Below, piece by piece: positions 38,086 to 56,526 of a stretch of 64,000 nt of DNA. The notes beneath the pieces are model-generated. The model had not been told where the DNA came from. It was given only the letters and a program-made list of their open reading frames with translations, and searched no databases. Both the position numbers and the translations under genes were made by a program. Every line of letters starts with the position of its first letter. Position 1 is the first letter of the stretch. The DNA comes from Eimeria necatrix (taxonomy: Eukaryota; Apicomplexa; Conoidasida; Eucoccidiorida; Eimeriidae), in the NCBI RefSeq assembly GCF_000499385.1, contig NW_013652025.1, positions 22,914-86,913 on the forward strand, given 5' to 3'.

Positions 38086-40591
38086 GGGGGAGTTTCGGAC
38101 AGGCACAGTAATAGACGCAGGGTTTAAGGGCTTGCCTTATCCCCCTCTCCGTCTCTGTCTTTCCCTTTGTGTTAGCGCAGGCAGGTGGCTGCAGAGCGAT
38201 AGCGCGCATGTGCTGCTGCTACAGTGCTTCAGGGGTTTAGGGCGTTCAGCTTGCCTTGCTGCAGCCTTCCTGCCTTGGGCAGGGCTTTGTGTGGACACAG
38301 CAGCTGCAGCAGCACAGATCGAAGACGCTCTGGGTATACCTCACGGAGCTCTTCCGCTTCTGCCAAGTCAGAGAAGATTCTTGGCCTTCTTTGAGGAGCT
38401 TATGGGTCTCAGTAGCCCCACCAGATCTCTGAGACTGCTGGATCAGCCGCAATCGCAGCAGTTCGTTCCAAGAAGACTTCGAAGAGTTATCTTATGCGGA
38501 CTTCCCGGTATAGAGGAGGCACTTCATGCTTTCAGTGAAACATGCGAAGGGCCCAGACAGGACGATTCTGTCGCTGCTGCTGCCGATGTAACGTCGGAGA
38601 CGAATCAGCAGCAGCAAGTGTTACTATTTCGGCCCGTGTTGGAAGTTTGGCTTGAAGGGTCTCTGGTGTACTCTTCTCTGCAACAATACAGTCTTCCTTC
38701 TCTTGCCGACAGTTCACCACCTGCGAACGGCCTTAAGAAGCCGCAGCAGCAGGAGCAGCATCAGGAGCTTGAGGCTCAGGGAATCTGCTGTTGCCGAGCT
38801 CGCCAGCTGCCGGTTTACAACCCCGAAGAAGGAAGCCTCAAGTTCGATATTGATGGTGTGGAGGCATGCGGCGATTTGCTATTGCGATTGCTTCATGTCG
38901 TTCCGGAGCGGCACGAGCAAGAGCAGCAGCAGCGGCAAGATTTTTGGTGCTGCAGCAATGCAAGCTGCCGCAGCAGTTCCCTGTGGGGTCGCAAGGTGCC
39001 TATGGCCCGTGCAGCTTTCCACACAGCATCTGTCAGTACGCCTGGATGCATTTCATTTTCTAAGTCGGAATTAGATGGAGGACCAATGCTTGCTGCGGCC
39101 TTTCCTGACGATTGCTTTATTGCTGCCTTTTTTGACACTGTTGAGGCCTCTGAGGCCTGCTTGCCAGGCAGCGCCGCAGCAGATACAGAGAACTGTGCAA
39201 CTGAAGCAGCTAGTGCTGCAGCTGCAAGAGAAACACGCCAGCTGGTTGAGCGAGTCCGACAAGAGGGCCTTCAGTGGCGCAAGCTCCGGCAGCGGCAGCG
39301 TGAGCAGAAACAGGAGGAGCAAGAGAAGGGTGAGCAGATGGCTGTTCCAGAACGAACCGCCGAACTTCAGAGAGGCTTGCAATCAAGAGCGAAGCCTGTA
39401 GACGGGCAGGTGACTAAAAAGGAACAGCAGGAACAGCCGGGTCATCAATCGGGAGGAGGGTCACCCAGCTGCTTTGACGTTGAGGATTGGGACTCTGGAG
39501 GGGATTTTTCAGCAGCAAGGGTCGCAACAGCTGCCGATAGAACCGCAGCAGGAGCACTCACTGCAGGAGAAAACACTGCATCTAGCCGTGAAGTGACGGC
39601 TGCAACAACTACCACGGGAATGCTATCACCTTGGCAGGAGCAGGGGCAGCTGCAGAAGGAGTTGGAGAGCGAAAGCGACATAAGTTGGGGCTTGTCTGAT
39701 GACGAAGGAGAGACATGTCAAACTTCGTCCTTCACTGTCCCTGATTCTACCGTTTCTCCCCCCAATTCGGCGGCCTCCCTCCCTGTCAGTTCTGAGAAGA
39801 AGTCTTCATTGGCAGGACAGGAAGGGAGCGCACACATGCAGACCTCTCCTGCCGCTGATGGCCGAAATGCACGAAGTACTGCCTGCAATGAAGACGAAGA
39901 TGATGAAAAGCGCGGCGGCAGCGGCGTCACCGCTGCTGTTTCTGCCGAAGAGCTAGTGAAGACACCATCAGCACCAGCAATAGGATCAGCAGCCTCAGAA
40001 ATGTCAGCAGCATCCGTGGCGGATTTGTTGCTCGGTGTTTCTAGTGGAAGTGAGGAAGAGGGCGGACTGCCTGTTCTCGGTTCGCGCAGTCGTGGCATCA
40101 GCAAGGCCAGCAGCACTAAGAGTAACACGAGAGGCCACCCCACAATGCCTAGACGGGACAAAAATGTTGCAGTAGCAACAACAGTGACAGCAACACAAGT
40201 CTCTGCAACAGCAAATGCTCCAGGCTCCGACGGAATCGACTGGCGAGAAAGCAGCAACGGCGAATGGGTTACTGTTGCCTCGCAGGAATCGTCTCCCGTC
40301 CTACTAGCCTCACCATGCCTTACTTCACGTGACCCAGGGTGCAGCAGCAGCAACCGGACACTCAGCAGCAACAGTAGCAGTTCTAGCGGCAATAGCAGTG
40401 GATGTATCTCCCCGAAGCGAACTGCGGACAGTTTGTTCGTGCTTCTGGAACAGCAGCAGCAGAAGGCACAGGAACAGAGGCCTCCACAGTCGGAACGCCT
40501 GATCATACAGCGGCGGCAGGAGCGACTTCGGCAGCTACAGTTGCTTCAGAAGGAGGAGCATGAGAGCCTGCCGAATAAGGGCTCCCCATAG
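36821..40591 (+). CDS. Auxilin/PTEN-like phosphatase-C2 protein
   Basis: Two exons, 36821-37460 and 37671-40591, join in phase 1 for about 1186 residues. Start is ATG 36821 (MLGKEEQLKGYEECDQTK). Exon 2 opens with LFEVDERVYLCDRGDSS and SHPFSYLLINMSDKRY, matching the start of the PTEN/tensin/auxilin phosphatase domain. After an Ala/Gln-rich insertion (about 265-345) comes the core, LQCFRGLGRSACLAAAF, with the CX5R signature intact (Cys399, Arg405). ALPLLPSQRRFLAFFEELM matches the conserved PSxRRYL block. A C2-like region begins at LRRVILCGLPGIEE (about 486) and continues FRPVLEVWLEGSLVYSS. The long C-terminal half is Ser/Ala/Glu-rich and disordered. No kinase domain and no J-domain are seen, so clathrin uncoating via Hsp70 is not supported. 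The His before the catalytic Cys is Gln, which may weaken catalysis. Confidence 0.7.
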
Positions 40592-43591
40592 TTGGAACAG
40601 TGGACCAAAGGCCACAAACTGGAAGACGGAGACAACAAACAGCGCATGAAGGCCTGATGTCAACAGAGCCATACTTTTTTTTTTAGAAATAAGCGCTCGA
40701 AGTGCACAGACAGCTCATTTTCTCATTCCCTCAAATTTTCATGCCTCTTGGGCCTCGTGGTTCCCATCTGCACGGACAGTTTCTTCTTCTTGCTCTCTTC
40801 CACTTGTCGTTTTCCTTTTTCGGCCCCAGGTGTAACCGCTAGATACTTGTTCTCTCTCGAGACCATGATTGTTTTTTTCGTTCCGTGCCACTCGTGGCAT
40901 TAGTGTACCGTCATCCGTCCCCTCCGGTTGAGCCGGTTCCGGGCAACGTACACAGAAGCAAACTTCGGGGACAGGTGCAGACTTACAGCGCTACCTTACG
41001 GCGTGCCATTATCCCGCGCAGGGGATCAGGAGATCTCAGGGATGCCATAAGCGCACCAAAGCAGCTCTCTCAGGACCACCAGATGATTGCGCAGGGTCAT
41101 ACGGGCCCCTATATGCATGTAGCTTTTATCCGGAGTTATGTCATGGAGGTTTCGGTTCTCGGATCGGTGGAGCATTGGTTGTAGCGGTCGCAGTCGTTTT
41201 TCGTGCATTTCGTCACCCCAAAACTATCAATTCCTTAAATAGCGCTTCACGTGCTGCGCAAAGTTTTTCTGCTGAGGCAGCCGCTGCAGCAGCTGCTTCA
41301 CATGCAGGGATCAGTTTGTCTTTGGCTGAGACGCCTCACTTTGTGTGTCAATTTTGTGACCTGATGCGGGGCCAATTAGACAACTAGCAAGCTAGGTGCG
41401 TTAGACTGTGGTGTTCTTGACCACGCTACCACGCATTTCAAGGCAGCTGGCCGGGCGATAAAGCAGCCTTTCCTGCTGTTGCTAAAGCTATTTCTGCTAC
41501 TGCATCTGCTGATCTGTACGACTTAGTGTGCTTCTTGTTGGATGATGATCATAATTACTGCAGTGAACGCAACACTGGAAAGCTTTCAGTGAAGCTGTTC
41601 TAATGTTTCACCTAGGCCCTAATTAGAACTGCAGCAATTAAGTGGTTCCTTGAAATGGTCAAAGTCGCATGAAGCTCTATTTTCTTGGAGTTCTCCTTCC
41701 ATTTCCTCCAGGCATTATCGCAGTTCTTTTCGAAGATGAGTCATTTCTTTCTGGTTTATGCCGTAGGGGAAGTGTCCGCAACAGCAGAAATCGAACACTG
41801 CTTTCGCACAAAGCGCGCAACGTCCACCGCAGCCCTTGGCTAGTGCATCTGCACCATGGTAGCAGCTTTGCTCGGAAATACCTTTATTGCGTTGTTGGAC
41901 AAATGCGCTGCAAATACTTCACCGGAAGTGCATCAAACGCAAAACTTGGCGTGTGCCTCTTTACTAAAAATCAGACTTCAACGTGGAAGGGCACTTTCGT
42001 AGATGCGGGAACTGGTCACATTCATTTATTGAATGGCATTCGAACAGTGTAGCGAATAGATGACACCCGTTTCTTACCTGTGCCACCAGCAACCCATTAC
42101 CAAAATATTATCCATTGCAGGGTTGGATGCAAGGCCAAAAGGTAATTTTTAATTTGAGTATGGCAAGCTAGTCCAGCAAATTTTGTATTCAGGCGTTTCC
42201 TAATGAGCTGAGTCATTTCATGGTAGCCAGCTTTAAAGAATCCTGAATTGTTCAGGTGGCAAAGTTAGCGCTTTGGCCTATGCACACAGCAGGCGTGTAA
42301 GGCGTCTGGCTTTCTTGACCATGACACGTAAATCCTAGCCAAATATAGAATAGAGTCTGCAGCGGCCGTGATTATTCAGTTGCTCCGCTCAGTACATTAA
42401 CTGTATGGGTTCCCCCACTGAGGCACTGAGCAAATAATTCAAGTTGAGTGTAGTCTCCAATCCCATTTGCAGCTGAAGTCTATTTAATCGTGCAAGACGC
42501 GTAACTGAGACTCTTCAGCTGCTAAACCTGCAGCTGCGACTCTTTCTGCATTTACACGATAACGGGCAATGCAGCAGAAGCCCATTCGAGTTCTTGTGGT
42601 CTTGCTGACTACAGGGGGAGATTCTTCAAGCACCTAATGATGAGAATGATACACATAATGAAAATTAAAAAGTGAAGGCCATGCTGTTCTTCTTTTCGAG
42701 TGGGATGAAACATCTCCAGCATTCACTGAATAAAAGCTGGTTTGGGGTTGGCATGTTCGTTGAAGTGTGGAGATTTGACGACTGGGTTGTTGCTTCTGCA
42801 AAACTTCATAGATTTTTTTTTAAATTGTAAACGAAGTATAATTTTTAATATAGTAGAATGCGCTGAGACTTCCAACTCCATTCCTGACCACACCACCATG
42901 GTTGTGGGGTCACTTCTTCCACCGGAAATGACTGTCATGTTCTTTGCGATTGGGTAGTCCAAGAAACTGTTCTTGCTAGCAAATCACTGTTGACTTATAC
43001 CTTGGTGAGGCTCTGGATACACTCCTGGTGCTGTCAATGACTCCTGAGGCCAACTGCTGTACAGCAACAGGTTTACGACCGAGCTTTTGCGCGGACTTTT
43101 TGCCCTCTTTGTGGCAGCGAGCTTTAGTTCACTGGAATTATATATAAAATAATTGGAAATGTTTTTTCCGAGTTTTTTTCTGCACTAAGTGCTGGGATGT
43201 ACGCTCTACCGGTTTCACTGTTTTTTCCATTAATTCTGGAATTCATGGAGCAGCTGCCGAACCAGTGATCGATTCTCTGACCCTGCCATTTAGGTGAACT
43301 CTTGATGCAGCAATACACCCCCTCATACCCACAAGTTGCCTTACGCCCGCATCTTGCGCTTACTCCGGACGCCTGAGTCCACCGCTATAGGGTGTTGTGC
43401 ACTGCACTGTCGACAGCAGTTCGTCTCTGCCTGGGAGCCCCGCCAGGTACATAAGAAGCTCTCAGGGCTGCGATTCTTTTGCTTTTTGTGGAGGAATGAC
43501 CCCAGAGGAGTGAAGTGCAGCGCAACTCCCGGTTTTTCTGGCTGCGTCGCTTCCTGGACAGCACTGCAATACAGTGCCTACTCTGTCGAAC
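40592..43591. other. 3-kb interval with no recognised gene
   Basis: A frame at about 41440-41603 (plus; DKAAFPAVAKAISATASADL, then YDLVCFLLDDD) and a 127-codon frame at 41669-42052 look somewhat protein-like. Neither carries a motif or a convincing splice partner. A 3' exon of a further gene cannot be excluded. Confidence 0.4.
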
Positions 43592-49653
<6,062 letters not shown>

Positions 49654-51374
49654 AGCATTCTGTGGACCAGCGGGCCATCTTGCGTGTTTGGGCTTTCCCG
49701 TCCTCCAATGCCCCACCAGCACTGGGAGGGCTTGTTCACCTTCTTATCGGATGCTGCAATGAAGAGGTCTTCCAAACAATTCAGTTTGCATCTGCTAGTC
49801 TTCTTGGTTAGGCATTCCATGGGTCTCAACTCAAGCGACTTCCTTTTCTACTTGCGATGCTCTTTTACATGACGTCTGCCTTTTTCATAAAGTGCCATGA
49901 AGCAGGAATTCAGCTGTTTGCCTGTTGCTCATGAGGGAAGAAAACTGAAGACAGAATGTTCATTTACTCGTCTCAGTAGCTGGTCCCTAATGCCTCCTTA
50001 GATACAAAAACTGTTCATGCCTCTCCGCTTAGCGTAGCTATCAGGACTCTAGAATGTTGGCACGCAAACACTGTGCAATCTCCCAGCTGTTTCTCTACAA
50101 TTGTATTCATCAGCCTCTTGTCTCCTGCAGCCTTGAAACAACGGGTGCACTCACATGAGTCCTCATATTCACAATCTTCTCTCTGCTGAAGTTTTTCGCG
50201 AAATTTTGACTGAATGCCCTTGATAGCTGTCACGCCTACTACGCGGCATTAGCAATTTAATAGTATGCTACAGGGCTGTGCAGTACAATCTGCACAGCCC
50301 TGTAGCATACTATTAAATTGCTAATGCCGCGTAGTAGGCGTGACAGCTATCAAGGGCAGATTCCAACAATTAACTAACGTTATACTTGTGAAAGTGTGGA
50401 CTTTCGTAGTTTTGAAAGAGGTCTCATAAATTCATGCCATCACGGCAAACATGGGAAATACCCTACCGTCACTGACAAAGGTAGGAAATATAAATGTAAC
50501 CAGTGCGTACTACACCAGCTAATCAACCTGTGACTATGCTGGGTGTGTTAATGCAAAATATAATTTTGTGAGCTGCCGTCTAACTTCGATTCCGCTCACA
50601 TTTGGTTTAATATGCTAAAACTGTGGCTTGCAGCAACAGCAGGGAAAAAAGAGATACCTGCTGGAACCACCAGGGAGCTAGGTTATCCTCGAAAATGCAC
50701 TTCGTGCTCTGTGTCTTGATAGCAGACTTGTAGATGCTATACAACCTCAAATACTAGAAAAGGACTCCTTGTAGTTAGGATTCTGGGTCGACAATCGGGT
50801 CGAAACCCTTGTATCTGCATATAAGGAGAGAAAAACAATTTTTTCCTCCATTAAAGCCTCTAAACAAGCAAAATATGCCCCAAATTTCCCAAATGAACGC
50901 ATATACCGATGTGCACAGTAATGGACAGAGGGAAGAGGGCCTCAAGTCTCTTATAACATTGGACGCACCTGCGAGATGCAGTGATTGCTTTGGAAATGCG
51001 CGTTTCTAAGTGCGCTGGGTCATAGTATAGCATTGACCCGGGAGTAAAGGAGGTGCCATCTCCTAAGCGATTGTCTGCAGTCGTGGAAAACAAAAAAGAG
51101 CAATAAAGTATCCTTCTAGTTTCAAAATAATTTGAAATTGGCAGAAGGTGTACAACTAAACGAAGAAGACAGTCTGCTAAGTTGCTATGGGCTGGCTTGT
51201 GAAAACTTGCATTAAGAAGCTTTTTGGGCATTGTTACTGCACCTTTTGTGCCTATTTTTCAGCATGGATATATGCGTCAGGCAACAGTTCTCCTTATAAG
51301 GTCGCCTAATTATATGCTGTTTTGCTAGTCATTGTGTCGCAAGTAAACGGAACGTCTGTTGAATTCAAAATCAT
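49654..51374. other. Intergenic interval, convergent 3' ends, with large inverted repeat
   Basis: Lies between the CDPK stop and the palmitoyltransferase stop. No coding signal was recognised. The main feature is the 69-bp inverted repeat at 50215-50358. Confidence 0.5.
50215..50358. repeat. Perfect 69-bp inverted repeat, 6-nt spacer
   Basis: Bases 50215-50283 are the exact reverse complement of 50290-50358, with TACAAT between. The arms begin TGCCCTTGATAGCTGTCACG and end at GGGCTGTGCAG. Every position pairs. The sequence could extrude a cruciform or form a long RNA hairpin. It could also be a read or assembly foldback. Confidence 0.93.
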
Positions 51375-54172
51375 TCATGAACGTCGATTTCGCGCAAGGT
51401 GCGGCCGCTTACCGACAGGGAAGAACCACAAGAGAGGGTCTGGGCCAAACGCATCCGTGAAATTTTTTCGGAATCCATGGGACCATGTCACCTAAAAAGT
51501 TACTCCAAAGGAGCACAGCGAGTTCTGTGACTGGAGGCACTTCTCACATGACTGGACTATATTCCGACAGCAGGAAATGGACTTACATGCATGAACACAA
51601 ATACACAAAATCACTTCTGCCTTATCTAAAAGTGAGAAGTATAGTGCATCTAATATATGAGCTTGCATCTTCATTCATCTATATGCGCGTCATCTATCTA
51701 GTTCCTGTAAAGGTGGGAAAATGGTAAGGTCTGCACATGCGTGTGCTTTTGTATACCATGTATATATATCATTGCATCCTGCCGCACAACAAGTTATTCT
51801 CCTTGAGGTGAGTATAAAGTCATACCTCCGGCGGAGTGTCGAAAGGCGACTTTCGGAATTGTTTCTCGCAAAACTCAATCGTCGTGACGGCATTGGACAC
51901 CAAGCTGAGGGTCAAAGGATGCACATGAAACGTCACATATACACGAACTGGTTACTCACCATATAATTTATTTGTTTGATATGTAGACAAGGCAGCTGCT
52001 GCAGTGCCACGCACTTTGGCACAAGTCAATTGCAAGCTCATGACTATCCTATTATGTCATGTGCTATCCTATTATGTCATGTGCAGTGCTGGTTCTCACT
52101 GAATTCCACTAATGCACGCAATGCGGTTTGCTCAAGAACTACAGGTGCCTGATAATCGCCAATTCGTGAGAACATGCTACGTTTTTTGATAATTCGAGCA
52201 GCGGCAACGATCTGACGGGGGAAAAGACGGGAAAGGACTTACTAGGAATGAAATATGAGGAAGCCGGAAATGAGAACGCCGAGGAAGATATCCAATGTTT
52301 CAGCGAAGAGCAGCATGAAGACCCTTTCAAATGATGCCTATGGCAGCACACAGTAAAGCCATTATTATTACTGACATTTTACAATAGTCTCAAACCCACG
52401 CTGCTTCTTTCCAAAACTTTTGTGTGCTTCGACCTTCCGAAAAGGTGTAGCACCTCTTCTCCCTTGCACTCTTGGTGCCTAAATTCAAAACTTCAAGCTC
52501 TAAGTTTGCACCCGCAATGCAGAGACCCTGTTTGTAGAAAGAATACAAAGAATAGCTCTTGTTGACGCCTCTGGGTCATTGTGTATTTTTCGCTGGTTAC
52601 CTCTTCGCTTTTGATAGCTCGCTTGACGGATACCAACATGGTGACAGCCACGAAGACAGCCAGAATTGCTCCCCACAGCAGCGCGAGCATAAAGAATTTG
52701 TGGTTTCCCCAGCCAACGCAGTTGAAGATCCAAGGACAGTGATGGTCCATTTTAAGGACGCAAGATCGACACACACGACAATGGTGAGCTCTATCTGGCT
52801 TCCACTGGCAACACCACTTGCATGCTCGCCGCCCGCCACTCTTCTTGGTCTCCTGCAAATAAACTCAGAAAGTGTACAAGGCTTGGAGTAGGAAACTGCA
52901 ATCAAGGACAAAGCAAAGTTCAAAACCTCCATGGTAGGTTTGCTTACTCTCCACATATTGTGAAATCGCTGGTGTTCCGGTACAAGTTTGACACAAGTTT
53001 CTTCGGCTGCTGCGGCACTGTAACTACTAGTATCTATGTTTATGCTTTATAAATCTTGTTTTCTGGTTGTGAGGAATGGTACTGTGATCTATGTTGACGA
53101 ACAATTACAGTTGTGGTGCTTGGCTGCTCTGAGCCATCCTCCTTGAAGCTCCATTGGTCTGTCTTCGGAATCGAACCTGCTGGAGTGGTGACGGCTAGCC
53201 AGTAGCTCAGCAAAAAGAGAAATGTTAGGGTAGCAAAAGCTATAAGCTCGTAGGACCCTCTGCAAACCCAAATAAAGAGCGCATAAATGTAACAGAAACT
53301 CTGTAGGACTGCCTTTTGTGTGTATTTACCGGGTCCCTTCTATGCAGTGGCATATATGCACGCGTTTCAATCTGTTTAGGCAAAGCAGCATGTGCATTTT
53401 GAAGCTTTTTTAGAGCACTTTTACTTCTGAAATCGCCGCGCATCGCGGAGAGCAGGGGGCCTTCCTATTTGCAGCTGCGGCAGGCAGTGAAACTGAAGCA
53501 AAACAAAAGAGGCGCATAATTGTTTTGAACTTAGCTTTAAAGACAACTAGTCGTATTTGCTCTACTTTACAGAAGTGAAGGTCCTGAGTAAAGACTCAGA
53601 GTCTCGTAAAGTGTTTTCATTGGCCCGCCTCATTTCCCTATTGCTGCATGCAGATGTTTCCCAGTGTCACTTCATCTTTGTGTCCGTTTGCTTCTATTTA
53701 TTTTTAAAAAAGTACTCACCGCAACATACACCAAGTTGATATAGAGCACCAGCAGCATGAGAAAAAGCACAGGGAGGCAGCGCAACCACTGGCAAGAGCG
53801 GGACGGAGCCTTGCCGAAGGAAGACACATCATCTAGAAAGCTATCTTCTGCTGCATGATTTTCAACCGAATTTTTTGCTGGGGCGGGTGCTGCTGCTAAG
53901 GACCTTATCATTGGAGCTGGTGACGGCGTGCGGGGCTGCCTGCCTTTTCTCTCCCCCATTCCGTAAGCCGCGAGAGCCTCGGGCTCCCCCTCAGCTGAAG
54001 ACTCCCATGGTTCTGCTGCTCGCTGCACATCTGCTGCAAGAAGTGCTGTGCGTTCACTGTCTTCAGCCTCAGCGGCAGCAGCCGCAGCTTCCGCAGCGGC
54101 TGCCTCGGCTGCTGCCGCCATCGTCGCCGCCGCCCGCTCTGCAGCTGTGGGAGGAGTTTCTTCATCTTTCAT
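51375..54172 (-). CDS. DHHC palmitoyltransferase
   Basis: Integral membrane S-acyltransferase that attaches palmitate to cysteines of target proteins. Exon 1 (54172-53720) has an Ala/Glu-rich cytosolic leader and a first membrane helix, [19 protein letters not shown]. An exon near 53265 gives helix 2, [20 protein letters not shown], followed by [13 protein letters not shown] in the place of the usual DPG motif. The exon from about 52853 carries the Cys-rich domain: [18 protein letters not shown], then [20 protein letters not shown] with the catalytic DHHC, and helix 3. The exon near 52330-52240 gives helix 4 ([20 protein letters not shown]). It splices to [19 protein letters not shown] (about 51893-51832), the conserved TTxE motif. 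The last exon (about 51498-51375) reads [18 protein letters not shown], the usual C-terminal block. At least one exon between helix 1 and 2 is unresolved. Confidence 0.88.
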
Positions 54173-56526
54173 TCTGTCAGGTTCTGTGCTGCTGCTGTTG
54201 CTGCTGCAGTGCGCATCACCGATCCCTGCCTACCGCCGCAGAGGCCCCCGGGTCCCCCTGCCGTCCTGTAGTTGCCCCTCGAATCCTCTAGCTTCGTGTT
54301 TGGCATGCAAAATGAAAAGCTTTTCAAAAAGTGATTCAGTTGAATCTAAGTGGTCCTGCTTTTGCTCGCTTCCTTGGCGAGAAGACAGAGTGTCGTCGAG
54401 GGCGCAACAGAGCGGAGGGACTCAGCCAGCAGCAAGGGTCGCAAGATAAATTCGCTGCCTAATTTGTTTGTAGCCTGCAAAAATAGCTTAACCGTACAAA
54501 ATAGTTCCCTTGTGCTACTTCAAATAGTTGAAGAGCCTAGTTTCGCTTGCAAACAGACTTCAGCCGATGCTGCAGGCCGATGTGTCGGTGGCGGCTGCTG
54601 CTGGTCTGTACGCCGTGAGGCTGCAGCAGCAGTTAACACTGTGCCAGCCAGTCTTTTCCCCCCAATAGAAGAAAAGATGAATATAAAAGGTTGAATTTTA
54701 TCTGTGAAATGTTTTAGTTATGCTTATTTGAGTGAATAATCAGCACTACGGCTGGACAACAACAGTGCAACACTTCCTGCTGCAGGTGCTCATGATGACC
54801 GGCGGTCTCGTGCTGCTAATGCTACCTTCTGCTGCCACATTAGCCAGGAAGAGGGCTTAGTGGAAGCAAAAAATCATTTATTGCACAGCACAAACACATG
54901 AGCTCTCCAGGCGCTTTCCAAACATCCCCAACAAGGAGGAAGCCGACAGAATAGAGTCGAGTTAGCCACAGACCACCGGTCAATTCTCTTGCAACCAACA
55001 GCACAAGACATATCATATACATCTTTGCATCCATAAATTGAAACCCTCTGTGGCGATGGGCCAACAAATGCAAAGACCCACACCTACTTGTAAACTCGCG
55101 AACCCCTGGGGAGGTACAGCGCACTCCCGTGTCCCGCGTTTCAAATCGAATGTTGCTCCACTCAATCAACTACTGCTAATGAAATCTCTGCAACAACAGT
55201 CAAATGACTAATTCAGTTCCATCAGATAAATGAAACCGATTGGCAAAGAAAGAAGTGCGTACAGGCTCCTCCCGATACGCGAGGTTGCGTAAAGTGGAGT
55301 CCGACAAGCAGAATTCAAATAACCTGAGACAGAAATGCTGAAACTGTAATATTGATCTTCTTTCTGTGTATTTTTATTATCATGAAAGGTAACATCATGT
55401 GCAGACATCCCTGCCACATCCCCACTTCGGGTGATCAAGGCACCATCCGGACAACTGCAAGAACACCACTTCCATACCTGCTTACAGCGTACATATATAT
55501 ATATATATATATATTCATATATATATATATATATATGAATGCATTTGGCTGACAAGATGATGCCAGCAGCCAAGAATGCCCAGCTGAGGTGAAACTGCAT
55601 TCTGTCAGCTCTTTCTAGTGCATTAGCGGTAGATCCTTCAGCATCCTGCGTATCCGAAACTAAATAGAAAATGGAGCATTGCCCCAGCCTCGTCAGCTCC
55701 GCCGGCGAAATACTTCATAAGTATAAATGCATTTGAGTGCACACCATCATACATGTAATTAATATTGTACATTGTGTATACATTACACATACACATTTCC
55801 TGCGGTGCAGCCACTACATACATGAATATGTACACATATATGCACTAGATGTACACTGACACGCATGCATGCACATACACACACGTATTCAGGTTGACTA
55901 AAGCCGCATGCATTCCTGGCGAGATCTACAGCTTTCTTTTCCTGAACTACTGCTACTGAAGGAGCTACATTTAGCGCGCTGACAGTTCAAACGCAAGAAA
56001 CAATAATATGCTCACGAGTTCTACGAAATTCCCCATGCATGTCAAAGTGCATACATTGAGACGAAGAAGCGGCAAAAGGCAAAACTGGGGAAATGGGGAA
56101 GAAAGGCACACTACCCATTCGAGCCTCAAAATCAGCCAGCAGAAGCCTCCCCCATTGCTGCTGCTGCTGCCTCTACAGCTCCTGGCACAGCTGCTTTTCC
56201 TGCAGCAACTTTGCTGCTGCAATGTGTTTTGTGCTGCTACTGCTGCTGCTGCTGCTGCGAATGCAGCACGCCTTGCGGCTGCACATGCCGAGACCCAAGG
56301 AAGTAGTGCTCCTGCTGTGTACTGGCTCCGCTGGCCCCACACAGCCTCCCTTTGCAAACAGAAGTATAAAATAAATGAAGTTATTTGGCCTAAAAGTTGC
56401 CACATCTACGTCACAACCAAGAAAAGACAAGCAAATACCATATAGTCCACAAACAGCCAAGCAGAAGAAGAACATCTAGTTCTGAAGAAGCTGCCGGAAG
56501 CAAACAGCCAAGAACGCAAATGCGCT
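54173..56526. other. Intergenic interval with AT microsatellite
   Basis: Separates the palmitoyltransferase start and the RCC1-like 3' end, both minus strand. Open frames at 54300-54700, 55208-55600 and 55971-56405 lack motifs; some lie in CTG tracts. An AT-dinucleotide tract occupies about 55490-55540. Confidence 0.5.
55493..55537. repeat. (AT)n microsatellite
   Basis: About 45 bases of alternating TA, interrupted once by a C (TATTCATATA). It is the only long AT-dinucleotide tract in the window. Confidence 0.9.

Noticed and set aside
39718..40506. 262-codon minus-strand Leu-rich frame
   Set aside because: Antisense image of the Ser/Ala/Glu-rich C-terminal half of the auxilin-like protein.
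53167..53179. GGTTCGATTCC, a perfect tRNA B-box on the minus strand
   Set aside because: It lies in the codons for AGSIP of the palmitoyltransferase and has no flanking T-stem or A-box.
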